This document shows positions 1 through 5,318 of a stretch of DNA of 22,000 nt, one piece after another. Every line of letters begins with the position of its first letter. Position 1 is the stretch's first letter. A program made the position numbers and the translations under genes. This stretch comes from a virus. The notes under the pieces are model-generated. The model saw only the letters and a program-made list of their open reading frames with translations, ran no database searches and was not told where the DNA came from. The DNA lies in the IMG/VR virus record IMGVR_UViG_3300032287_003646, positions 1 through 22,000 of that record; one strand, 5' to 3'.

Positions 1-211
1 CTGGATCACCAAAGTCTTTCAGTACTTCTTGCAATGAATCAATCGCATCAAGCATATAATCTTTTTGGTCATCAGTAAGGTGTTCTGTCGCATTGATATC
101 TATCAATGTTTTCTCTATTAACTGAAGCTTAACCTCGGCGTCAGCTTGAATCACTCGCTTGTTACCATCACGTGTGATGATAATCCTTGGAACAAAATAG
201 AGTTGATGCAT
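1..211 (-). CDS. Hypothetical protein, C-terminus cut by window edge
   Basis: The minus-strand frame opens at an ATG (209-211) and stays open to the left edge, about 70 codons. It begins MHQLYFVPRIIITRDGNK and continues as a charged, probably helical stretch. A GAGGA Shine-Dalgarno sequence overlaps the TGA stop of the upstream RlpA-like gene, about 7 nt before this start, so the two are probably co-transcribed. I do not recognise the family, and the C-terminus lies outside the window. Confidence 0.7.
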   Translation of the reverse strand, partial: MHQLYFVPRIIITRDGNKRVIQADAEVKLQLIEKTLIDINATEHLTDDQKDYMLDAIDSLQEVLKDFGDP

Positions 212-218
212 GGGGTCC

Positions 219-545
219 TCAGTAATGAATGTGTACACGAGCAATGCCATCCACTGGAACACCCAGTATTTTGGCAGCTCGATAGCTTAGGTCAATGCTG
301 TCACACTCACATCGATCTGTGATTGGAACAACCAATGACCTACCTTTGTACTGCACATTGACTCGTGTGCCGCATGGCAACCAAGGATGTGCAGCACTAA
401 CCTTGTTATCACGGTAGATTCCACCGCAATAGTCTGGTCTACCGTCATAATAGGAATGATAGACTGTGGCAATCACTGGTCTTGCCTGTGCTGGTAAGCA
501 GTTCAGTACTGCAAGAGTGACGAGGAATAGTCTTGAAGTAATCAT
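219..545 (-). CDS. Exported RlpA-like double-psi beta-barrel protein
   Basis: 108 residues. Residues 1-21 form a signal peptide (hydrophobic core LFLVTLAVLNCL, AQA cleavage site). The rest matches the RlpA-like double-psi beta-barrel: SAAHPWLPCGTRVNV (50-64), ITDRC (75-79), IDLSYRAAKILGV (84-96). In bacteria RlpA cleaves denuded peptidoglycan glycans in the periplasm. The catalytic His of the AAH motif is present (His53), but counting back 11 residues to the expected catalytic Glu gives a Gly, so this copy may bind rather than cut glycan. Four Cys (40, 59, 79, 81) could form disulfides. It probably acts in the host envelope, in lysis or wall modification. Fold fairly sure; activity uncertain. 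Confidence 0.82.
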   Translation of the reverse strand: MITSRLFLVTLAVLNCLPAQARPVIATVYHSYYDGRPDYCGGIYRDNKVSAAHPWLPCGTRVNVQYKGRSLVVPITDRCECDSIDLSYRAAKILGVPVDGIARVHIHY

Positions 546-570
546 GTGTCAATGCAATGGGATAGTCCTA

Positions 571-623
571 TAAAGATCAAAGGATTCCCTGGTAGATCTT
601 TACGGGGGTGTGGGGGGTTGGTC
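571..623. repeat. CCCTGGTAG stem-loop plus G-rich tail, copy 1
   Basis: An 8-bp inverted repeat, TAAAGATC (571-578) and GATCTTTA (595-602), encloses a loop containing TCCCTGGTA. A G-rich tail, ACGGGGGTGTGGGGGGTT, follows. The same loop and tail recur at 3280-3329 with different stem bases. It lies between the divergent starts at 545 (minus) and 674 (plus). It could be an RNA structure or a protein-binding site. Confidence 0.55.
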
Positions 624-673
624 AGTAGTTATCCGACAGAACCCGGTGATAGACTGATTAAAACATTAGATAC

Positions 674-1339
674 ATGGCACCGTTTAAACCAGATCTTGTA
701 CGATTAAATGAGACACCATTCAATGAATACACAGATTTTTATAAAACTCCAGCGTTAAATATTGGAGTACAAAATAAACCAATCTATACTCCACAGCCGG
801 CTGATCCAAGTTCATTTGAAGCGCTGTTAAATAAATCACGTGGAACTTTTAATCAAAGTCAAATTGGAATTGCCAATCAAATTAATCCAGCATATGGAGC
901 AGTATTAGGCATGGCAACTGGCAATCCTTTTACATTAAAAGATAACAGTGGGATAGCAACTATAACTCCTGGTGGACAATTAATGTTGCAAACAAATTTA
1001 CCAAATACATTTGATGAGCAAGGTAATCCAATGGTAAATCCCAAAGGTTGGAGATTTGGTATTGATGCCGCTAACCAAAGTGCTTCAATTGGTAAAGGCA
1101 TCTTTGATTTATCGGCTGGGATTAAGACTACACCACAGGGGACAACTGAACCAATAGTGCAACTAGAATTTGATACAAAACTTAATAACTCACAAGGCAT
1201 TCAGCCAGTAAATATGCAACGGTTTTTAAATCAACTTGAAGAAATTGATCTTCGCAATGCTGCTCTTGAAGGTGTTCGAGATGCTCACATACAAGATGAA
1301 ATTAATTCTATGCGTTTACCGCAGGCTCGTTATTGGTAA
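674..1339 (+). CDS. Hypothetical plus-strand protein, possibly virion-associated
   Basis: 221 residues starting MAPFKPDLVRLNETPFNEY. It is rich in Asn, Gln, Pro and Gly, with no signal peptide or membrane segment. The C-terminal third (from about residue 180) is helical and charged. It is one of only two plus-strand genes in the minus-strand left arm, and visibly more AT-rich than most neighbours. Its composition is closer to late-module proteins such as the one at 14524. A late or virion-associated role is only an inference from strand and composition. No clear Shine-Dalgarno precedes the ATG. Its end overlaps the convergent gene at 1330-1509 by 10 bases. Confidence 0.72.
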   Translation: MAPFKPDLVRLNETPFNEYTDFYKTPALNIGVQNKPIYTPQPADPSSFEALLNKSRGTFNQSQIGIANQINPAYGAVLGMATGNPFTLKDNSGIATITPGGQLMLQTNLPNTFDEQGNPMVNPKGWRFGIDAANQSASIGKGIFDLSAGIKTTPQGTTEPIVQLEFDTKLNNSQGIQPVNMQRFLNQLEEIDLRNAALEGVRDAHIQDEINSMRLPQARYW

Positions 1340-1509
1340 CGTGCTTTGGTAGTATCAACAGTACAGCTGTAAACGTAACTTTGCTTTTGGCAATAGTATG
1401 TTTGACTGTAATGCTGATAGATAACTTGGCTTGAATCTTGGTACATAACAATACCAAATCCAAGATACTGGCTTAAGCAAGCAATGCTTGCACACATAAA
1501 GTTGATCAT
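1330..1509 (-). CDS. Small Tyr/Cys-rich protein with hydrophobic N-terminus
   Basis: 59 residues from an ATG at 1507-1509, preceded by a good Shine-Dalgarno (CTGGAGAAAACA then ATG). It begins MINFMCASIACLSQYLGFGI, a weak signal-anchor-like segment, then becomes Tyr/Gln/Ser-rich with two spaced Cys (residues 40 and 49). It is the last gene before the convergent plus-strand gene, whose end it overlaps. It resembles the secreted Tyr-rich protein at 4997-5248 in composition, not clearly in sequence. Family unknown; export is an inference. Confidence 0.6.
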   Translation of the reverse strand: MINFMCASIACLSQYLGFGIVMYQDSSQVIYQHYSQTYYCQKQSYVYSCTVDTTKARYQ

Positions 1510-1527
1510 TGTTTTCTCCAGTTTTAA

Positions 1528-1722
1528 TTACGTGTGCTCACCCATATCAGCACGGTATGCTTCATCGTATAACCAACCAGTACATTGGTTGGTACCAAAC
1601 TCTTGCACCATGCGTTTACGTATGACTTCTAGCATGGCACCATAGTCTGACCAATCCATTTGTGGTGCAAGCCCACGACTGATTAGTTCACATTCCATGT
1701 CACGCCACAATGGTGCAGTCAT
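1528..1722 (-). CDS. Hypothetical 64-residue protein
   Basis: Starts MTAPLWRDMECELISR. It is predicted helical with a charged middle and ends EAYRADMGEHT. It follows the HNH endonuclease gene after 3 bases, with an AAGG-type ribosome site inside that gene's 3' end. The endonuclease probably sits as an insertion between this gene and the acidic gene at 2243-2596. No family recognised. Confidence 0.7.
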   Translation of the reverse strand: MTAPLWRDMECELISRGLAPQMDWSDYGAMLEVIRKRMVQEFGTNQCTGWLYDEAYRADMGEHT

Positions 1723-1725
1723 TGG

Positions 1726-2241
1726 TTAATACCTTGGAACGTATTCTTTAAATAGTTTTGTAGCTTCTTTGTTATATTGCGCACAAGCTTCTTCTATTGT
1801 ATTGAAATAACCTAAATTAAAATGTTTGTTATTATAAGTAATTTGTGCTGTCCATTTCTGTTTAGCATCAACCCAGCAAACTCCTTTGTATCCACTTGTA
1901 TTTGTTCTATTCTTATTTCTATTTGCAGAGTTTTGACTACGTGTTGCAAGACGTAAATTCAATGGGTTGTTATTGGATTTGTCTTGATCAATATGATCTA
2001 TGTCAAAATCTTTAGGATCAATTTTATTGTGTAAATAATAAACAATACGATGACAGTAATATTGTTTTGACATGAATCTGATTTTCCAGTAACCATTTGA
2101 TACATCTTTAGTTCCAGCTTTGGTATTAATTTGCACTCTGTTACTTGTAGGTAACAACCAAATTAATCCTGAAGTAGATTGATTGCAAACTTTAAAATGT
2201 TTTTCTAAAGTCTGTACGCAAGGTAATGGTTGGTAAGTCAT
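1726..2241 (-). CDS. HNH-AP2 homing-type endonuclease
   Basis: 171 residues. HNH region: His64 (YYCHRIVYYLH), Asp82-His83 in DIDHID, then NNNPLNLRLATRSQNSANR (90-108), as in HNH_3-type homing nucleases. An AP2-like DNA-binding domain follows at about 116-164 (GYKGVCW, ... FNLGYFNTIEEACAQY). Such proteins nick or cut a specific site and spread their own gene by repair. The gene is visibly much more AT-rich than the flanking genes, which suggests separate acquisition. It starts one base after the stop of the gene at 2243-2596, so it probably relies on that gene's transcript. The key residues look intact, so it is probably active. Confidence 0.9.
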   Translation of the reverse strand: MTYQPLPCVQTLEKHFKVCNQSTSGLIWLLPTSNRVQINTKAGTKDVSNGYWKIRFMSKQYYCHRIVYYLHNKIDPKDFDIDHIDQDKSNNNPLNLRLATRSQNSANRNKNRTNTSGYKGVCWVDAKQKWTAQITYNNKHFNLGYFNTIEEACAQYNKEATKLFKEYVPRY

Positions 2242-2242
2242 T

Positions 2243-2596
2243 TTAAACTAAGCCCAAAATACTTAACCAGGAATCTACATGATCAGGTTCTACTTCATCC
2301 CCGCAGGGCGTGTACGCGATTGAGTCGAACACTTGCTCTTCGATGTCTTCAAGGTCTGGGACAGTGTACCATCCTGCAAGTTCGTCGTGTTCTTCACTGC
2401 TGTAGTTGTCTCCTTGTGGAGCCCAGAAGCAACGCAAGATTCCATGCTTGTTGCGGTAGACATCTCCGTTGTACGGGACTGCTGGCGCTCCTGGGTAGGT
2501 GACTTCAACTGGGTACTGTTCACTTCCTTCTTCTTCGGTAAGGGGTTCGTAGCCAAAGGCTTGGCCAATGAGCTGTTGTTCCGACGTAAGAGCCAT
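2243..2596 (-). CDS. Acidic hypothetical protein, 117 residues
   Basis: The chosen ATG at 2594-2596 (MALTSEQQLIGQAFGYEPL) is preceded by CGGAGATTGCATC, a clear Shine-Dalgarno; the frame is open 21 codons further upstream without support. The protein is strongly acidic, with YNGDVYRNKHGILRCFWAP in the middle and a C-terminal half rich in Asp/Glu (DLEDIEEQVFDS). An acidic DNA-mimic or regulatory role is conceivable but not shown. A second minus-strand frame (2290-2706) overlaps most of this gene. Confidence 0.75.
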   Translation of the reverse strand: MALTSEQQLIGQAFGYEPLTEEEGSEQYPVEVTYPGAPAVPYNGDVYRNKHGILRCFWAPQGDNYSSEEHDELAGWYTVPDLEDIEEQVFDSIAYTPCGDEVEPDHVDSWLSILGLV

Positions 2597-2706
2597 GATG
2601 CAATCTCCGTAATGAGTTGGATGAATAGAATGCTGAGGCAGTAGATGACACCGATACACACAGTGAGTGTATCGTATGTGTCAATGGACTTTGCTTTGCT
2701 TGTCAT
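2290..2706 (-). CDS. Single-TM protein overlapping the next gene out of frame
   Basis: Starts MTSKAKSIDTYDTL at 2706 with an ATGA overlap on the stop of the upstream gene, the usual mark of translational coupling. Residues about 13-40 (LTVCIGVIYCLSILFIQLITEI) form a convincing TM helix followed by basic residues. The tail from about residue 45 to the stop is Ser/Thr/Lys/Gln-rich and lies wholly inside the 2243-2596 gene in another frame. Either this is a membrane protein with a disordered, overlapping tail (as in Rz/Rz1-type gene pairs), or only the first 110 nt evolved as coding sequence. The N-terminus is supported; the tail is doubtful. Confidence 0.5.
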   Translation of the reverse strand: MTSKAKSIDTYDTLTVCIGVIYCLSILFIQLITEIASWLLRRNNSSLAKPLATNPLPKKKEVNSTQLKSPTQERQQSRTTEMSTATSMESCVASGLHKETTTAVKNTTNLQDGTLSQTLKTSKSKCSTQSRTRPAGMK

Positions 2707-2897
2707 GAACAATCCTCCGATTGTGTTGTGTTGATTTGCTGACATTCTGATGGTTGATCTTCCGACCAGATCATTGGAATATCATCTTGTTCATCTAGTT
2801 CTTCTTGCATGGCCATACGTTGATAGTACGCCATGTCAGCTAGTTCTTCCCAATGATCAGACCATTCTTGATCAAAACCTGATACTGGTTGTGACAC
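2703..2897 (-). CDS. Acidic hypothetical protein, GTG start
   Basis: 64 residues, beginning M(GTG)SQPVSGFDQEWSDHWEELAD. The GTG at 2895-2897 is chosen because GGAGGT lies 6 nt upstream, one of the strongest ribosome sites in the window. The protein is acidic, with many Gln, Asp and Glu and no TM segment. It heads a cluster 2897-2703, 2706-2290, 2596-2243, then the HNH gene. No family recognised. Confidence 0.7.
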   Translation of the reverse strand: MSQPVSGFDQEWSDHWEELADMAYYQRMAMQEELDEQDDIPMIWSEDQPSECQQINTTQSEDCS

Positions 2898-2956
2898 TGA
2901 GTTACCTCCGAATGAGTGTGAGTTGAGCCAGTTTTACGTCATAGCTCAGGACGTGT

Positions 2957-2985
2957 TTGGCTTAGTTAAGAACTTGTAATAACAT
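2957..2985 (+). promoter_or_regulatory. Candidate sigma70-type promoter for the gene at 3008
   Basis: TTGGCT (2957-2962), a 17-nt spacer, then TAACAT (2980-2985), 22 nt before the ATG at 3008. Both hexamers are imperfect. The site lies in the divergent gap between a minus-strand start (2897) and a plus-strand start (3008). Confidence 0.35.
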
Positions 2986-3007
2986 AGAGTTACACAAGGA
3001 ATTAACA

Positions 3008-3280
3008 ATGGATTTAGCTGGCAAGTATATTACAAAATTAAATAATGAACGACTAATTGCATATCCAAATGAAAGCCATCCCCATGGTGAACAAGTAATG
3101 ACAAAAGATGTTGTCAATAAATATAAAATGGGAGATCATTTGGTTGATGGCGGACCAGGATTTGGATTGTTTTGGGCAAGCGCTATACAAGACATACGCT
3201 CACTACAACCCAAACCCCTGGAACACGCAATGCAAATGATACAAATAGACAACGCACGTTTAGATGCGTTAAATAGATAA
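3008..3280 (+). CDS. Hypothetical plus-strand protein, 90 residues
   Basis: Starts MDLAGKYITKLNNERLIAYP after an AAGGAATTAACA leader, an acceptable ribosome site. It has a Gly-rich centre (LVDGGPGFGLFWASAIQ, about 47-63) and a helical C-terminus ending IDNARLDALNR. Like the gene at 674 it is AT-rich, on the plus strand within the minus-strand arm, and next to a copy of the CCCTGGTAG stem-loop, which begins at its stop codon. Function unknown; the two may be a related pair of insertions or moron-like genes. Confidence 0.65.
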   Translation: MDLAGKYITKLNNERLIAYPNESHPHGEQVMTKDVVNKYKMGDHLVDGGPGFGLFWASAIQDIRSLQPKPLEHAMQMIQIDNARLDALNR

Positions 3281-3329
3281 CAGCCTTCTCCCTGGTAGTG
3301 GCTGTCACCACGGGGTGTGGGGGTTAGTC
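3280..3329. repeat. CCCTGGTAG stem-loop plus G-rich tail, copy 2
   Basis: ACAGCC (3280-3285) pairs with GGCTGT (3300-3305) around a loop with TCCCTGGTAG, followed by CACGGGGTGTGGGGGTT. Loop and tail match copy 1 (571-623), but the stem bases differ while pairing is kept. It lies between the convergent ends of the genes at 3280 and 3334, so here it could also act in termination, though no T-run follows on either strand. Confidence 0.55.
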
Positions 3330-3333
3330 TCTG

Positions 3334-3696
3334 TTACCCTTCAAGGTGCCAAGTAATAGTTGACTTACCTTTCTTAATAGTTATGATTACACTTTGTTCC
3401 CTTGAAACAATAGTTACATAATCAGGGTTTACAATACCCATTTGCTCGGTCAATATTTGTGACTTACGTGACTGATCTAATTCCAATGAAAGAATTTCTA
3501 CAATATCGTGGGGGCTAATACGACCACCTTCCATCCAAAAACTACCGCTATTTGTATAACTATATCCATCCACTGAGTGTGTATATATTTCGTTTCCATC
3601 TATTACTCCATCATATATACCAATCTTTCCACTACGAAACTTAACTTTTTGCCCTGGTACACAGGTGTTGAGATTGATGCCAGATTGAATGGTCAT
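3334..3696 (-). CDS. Hypothetical beta-rich protein, 120 residues
   Basis: Starts MTIQSGINLNTCVPGQKVKFRSG, coupled by an ATGA overlap to the stop of the gene at 3693-3929. The first half is rich in Gly, Tyr and Ser with alternating hydrophobic residues (KIGIYDGVIDGNEIYTHSV), suggesting beta strands. The end, SVIITIKKGKSTITWHL, also looks like beta strand. No signal peptide. It is the last gene of a four-gene overlapping cluster (4398-3334). Family not recognised. Confidence 0.72.
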   Translation of the reverse strand: MTIQSGINLNTCVPGQKVKFRSGKIGIYDGVIDGNEIYTHSVDGYSYTNSGSFWMEGGRISPHDIVEILSLELDQSRKSQILTEQMGIVNPDYVTIVSREQSVIITIKKGKSTITWHLEG

Positions 3697-3929
3697 GCTA
3701 GTACCGCGTCAGTGTGGGTGGTTAGTTCTTGTACGGTAACGACACCGTACTCATGCATATCGTCAAGTGTTAACTCGTCGATAGGCTCGTAGTCATCAGT
3801 CTGGTTCTCAATTACTTCGCATCCCACCTCTTCGAGTTGGTCAGTGAAGCTAGACCAGTCTATAGCAGTGCCGTAGACATGGGCATAACGCCCTGTCATA
3901 TCGGCAATCAATGCAACATAACTTTGCAT
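3693..3929 (-). CDS. Acidic hypothetical protein, 78 residues
   Basis: The start used is ATG 3927-3929 (MQSYVALIADMTGRYAHVYG), which shares one base with the stop of the small TM gene upstream (TAATG) and has CGAGG a few bases before it. The frame is open 14 codons further but without a ribosome site. The protein is acidic, especially DDYEPIDELTLDDMHEYG. Its own stop overlaps the next start as ATGA. No family recognised. Confidence 0.72.
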   Translation of the reverse strand: MQSYVALIADMTGRYAHVYGTAIDWSSFTDQLEEVGCEVIENQTDDYEPIDELTLDDMHEYGVVTVQELTTHTDAVLA

Positions 3930-4087
3930 TAGTAACCTCGTGTAGTGGTTTGAATGTATGCAGCAGAACAATTTGTCCGCTGCAATGTAGCAAAAGCTGC
4001 CGTTATAATGCCGATTAAAATGGCATAGGCTAAGATTTTGCTACTGTAATACTTAAATGAATCCATGGGATGCATTTGAATTTTCAT
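3929..4087 (-). CDS. Small single-pass membrane protein, 52 residues
   Basis: ATG at 4085-4087 overlaps the stop of the preceding gene (ATGA), and its TAA overlaps the next ATG (TAATG), so it fits between two coupled genes. Residues about 18-36 (KILAYAILIGIITAAFATL) form a TM helix, with a short basic/polar N-terminus before it and a polar tail with one Cys. Size and topology would fit a small envelope, holin-like or exclusion protein, but nothing identifies one. Confidence 0.68.
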   Translation of the reverse strand: MKIQMHPMDSFKYYSSKILAYAILIGIITAAFATLQRTNCSAAYIQTTTRGY

Positions 4088-4398
4088 GGTGTAATCCAGT
4101 CGTAATCACTTGGTTCATATACTGATTCGGACCCATCGTATTCTTCAATACGATAAGGGCCAAACACTTCTGCAATTCTTAAATCAGAACCAAGACCATT
4201 AGCTTTCTTGCCAAGTTCTTCTACAACTTGCACTAAGATTGGATTGTGACGAGCACAATCATATAAGTATGCAAAATCGTTGTGAAGACTGTTGACACTA
4301 GCTTCGCCTGTGAATCCTAACTCTTGCATTCTTGTTAAGGCTTCAACAGAAATGCTGAACCCTCCATAGCTACTGTTGTAAACAACTTTGGTAAGCAT
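4084..4398 (-). CDS. Conserved phage hypothetical protein, 104 residues
   Basis: Starts MLTKVVYNSSYGGFSISVEA after AAGGAGATTTA, a strong ribosome site. The pattern (KVVYN..YGGFSIS at the start, then NPILVQVVEELGKKANG at about 53-69 and YRIEEYDGSESV near the C-terminus) is one I recall from hypothetical proteins of many unrelated phages; no function is established to my knowledge. It leads the overlapping cluster 4398-3334. Its start follows a UUCG stem-loop element (4423-4475) by 24 nt. Confidence 0.8.
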   Translation of the reverse strand: MLTKVVYNSSYGGFSISVEALTRMQELGFTGEASVNSLHNDFAYLYDCARHNPILVQVVEELGKKANGLGSDLRIAEVFGPYRIEEYDGSESVYEPSDYDWITP

Positions 4399-4422
4399 TA
4401 AATCTCCTTAAGTAAAGTGTGC

Positions 4423-4475
4423 GCAGAACCTTGTGAGTTCTGCAGAAAGGGCCGAAGCCCTTAGTGCAGACTTCA
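4423..4475 (-). promoter_or_regulatory. UUCG-capped intercistronic hairpin, copy 1
   Basis: Read on the minus strand, it starts at the TGA stop of the gene at 4473-4730. TCTGCA pairs with TGCAGA, then a CT/TC internal loop, then AAGGGC pairs with GCCCTT around a UUCG tetraloop closed by C-G. The 3' arm can instead form GCAGAAC with GTTCTGC (7 bp). Compared with copies 2 and 3, stem and loop changes keep the pairing and the UNCG class. No T-run, so not a standard terminator. Confidence 0.7.
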
Positions 4476-4730
4476 GTCAGCTATACCATACTCGCGTTCC
4501 CATTTGATGAGATCACGATTGGTGTTAACTTTCTGTTCAAGTACCATGCAGATGGGCATTAGATCAGAGAACTGAGCCATGCCATCTTGGTACCTATAGA
4601 ACAACTCTAGTGCCTGCTGCCGAATCTCTTCGATAGACCAATCAATGCACGGGTGTGCACTGGTTGAGTCCCGACGAGCCAGCAGCCGAGCACGCTGAGT
4701 CAGTAGCTCTTCAACGTAGGATACTTCCAT
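4473..4730 (-). CDS. Helical hypothetical protein, 85 residues
   Basis: Starts MEVSYVEELLTQRARLLARR. It is predicted mostly alpha-helical and mixed-charge, with no membrane segment. The ribosome site is weak (CAGGTCAACC then ATG). It is flanked by UNCG stem-loop elements on both sides: 4776-4824 before its start and 4423-4475 beginning at its stop codon. No family recognised. Confidence 0.72.
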   Translation of the reverse strand: MEVSYVEELLTQRARLLARRDSTSAHPCIDWSIEEIRQQALELFYRYQDGMAQFSDLMPICMVLEQKVNTNRDLIKWEREYGIAD

Positions 4731-4775
4731 GGTTGACCTGAGTTAAGTAGAACGAGGGCAGTACAGATGTACTGA

Positions 4776-4824
4776 GCAGACATGAAGTCTGCAGAGAGGG
4801 CCGTAGCCCTCAGTGCAAACATCA
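4776..4824 (-). promoter_or_regulatory. UACG-capped intercistronic hairpin, copy 2
   Basis: On the minus strand: TGA stop (4822-4824), GTTTGCA pairing with TGCAGAC, CT/TC internal loop, GAGGGC/GCCCTC with a UACG tetraloop. The stop codon itself can pair with a downstream TCA. The GCAGAC arm can alternatively pair with GTCTGC (loop TTCAT). A further 6-bp hairpin, CAGTAC/GTACTG, follows. Plus-strand 4776-4825 is identical to 5270-5319 over 50 nt. Confidence 0.75.
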
Positions 4825-4992
4825 GTCTTTAGCTATATACTCCATGCACCACTCTGGTAAATACACCAATGGAAATTGAGCAACTCTATTTCCATCTGCT
4901 TGTATTACAGGTGCATGTCGATGACAAGTTCCTGATGTAATGTGACCTAGATTTTCGGTAGGCTCAAAAGCTTTGCAGTTAGTGCAATCCAT
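4822..4992 (-). CDS. Small Cys-rich putative zinc-binding protein
   Basis: Taken from ATG 4990-4992 it is 56 residues: MDCTNCKAFEPTENLGHITS, then GTCHRHAPV, FPLVYLPEWCMEY. Cys-x2-Cys near the N-terminus, Cys-x-His/Arg-x-Ala-Pro in the middle and a Trp-Cys near the end match a small phage protein type I recall with CxxC...C.R.AP...WC, probably binding one metal ion. This start lies 4 nt after the stop of the upstream gene and gives the usual short N-terminus. An upstream ATG at 5034 (adjacent GAGGT) would add 14 residues and overlap the preceding gene. Function unknown. Confidence 0.72.
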   Translation of the reverse strand: MDCTNCKAFEPTENLGHITSGTCHRHAPVIQADGNRVAQFPLVYLPEWCMEYIAKD

Positions 4993-4996
4993 GTTC

Positions 4997-5248
4997 TTAG
5001 TAGCAATAAGTGTTGACATTACCACGTGAGTCATACCTCACTTGGCAATTAACTGAGTAACCCTGGGGACCTTGGTAATACACATTGTAATTACCATTGA
5101 GTGTCTGCCTTACGGTAGACATGCCCCCTTGGGAGTTATAACAGTTGTATCCACCACCATAAGTGGAGTTACACCTTGTATAGTATTGTGCATGCACCGC
5201 ACTAGGCGCTGCAATAATACACAACACACTTAGCATTAGCGAACGCAT
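4997..5248 (-). CDS. Small secreted Tyr/Asn/Gly-rich protein
   Basis: 83 residues with a clear signal peptide (MRSLMLSVLCIIAAPSAVHA, cleavage after residue 20). The mature part, QYYTRCNSTYGGGYNCYNSQ and onward, is rich in Tyr, Asn, Gly and Gln with four Cys, suggesting a small disulfide-bonded extracytoplasmic protein. There is no Shine-Dalgarno; the start follows UACG element copy 3 by 21 nt. Exported to the host periplasm or surface by inference; role unknown, with superinfection exclusion or lysis accessory as possibilities. Confidence 0.75.
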   Translation of the reverse strand: MRSLMLSVLCIIAAPSAVHAQYYTRCNSTYGGGYNCYNSQGGMSTVRQTLNGNYNVYYQGPQGYSVNCQVRYDSRGNVNTYCY

Positions 5249-5269
5249 AACAAATAGTTAGCAATGGAA

Positions 5270-5318
5270 GCAGACATGAAGTCTGCAGAGAGGGCCGTAG
5301 CCCTCAGTGCAAACATCA
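5270..5318 (-). promoter_or_regulatory. UACG-capped intercistronic hairpin, copy 3
   Basis: Identical to copy 2 over 50 nt (5270-5319 against 4776-4825) and placed the same way: it begins at the TGA stop (5316-5318) of the upstream gene and ends about 21 nt before the next ATG. It has the same two mutually exclusive pairings (outer stem with the stop-proximal arm, or the downstream GCAGAC/GTCTGC hairpin). Confidence 0.75.

Noticed and set aside
611-617. G-quadruplex at the G-rich tail of the CCCTGGTAG elements
   Set aside because: Only two G-runs are present per copy, too few for an intramolecular quadruplex.
2333-2644. Plus-strand 103-residue open frame with hydrophobic stretches
   Set aside because: It is antisense to the supported minus-strand genes and has no ribosome site; its hydrophobicity mirrors the acidic gene opposite.
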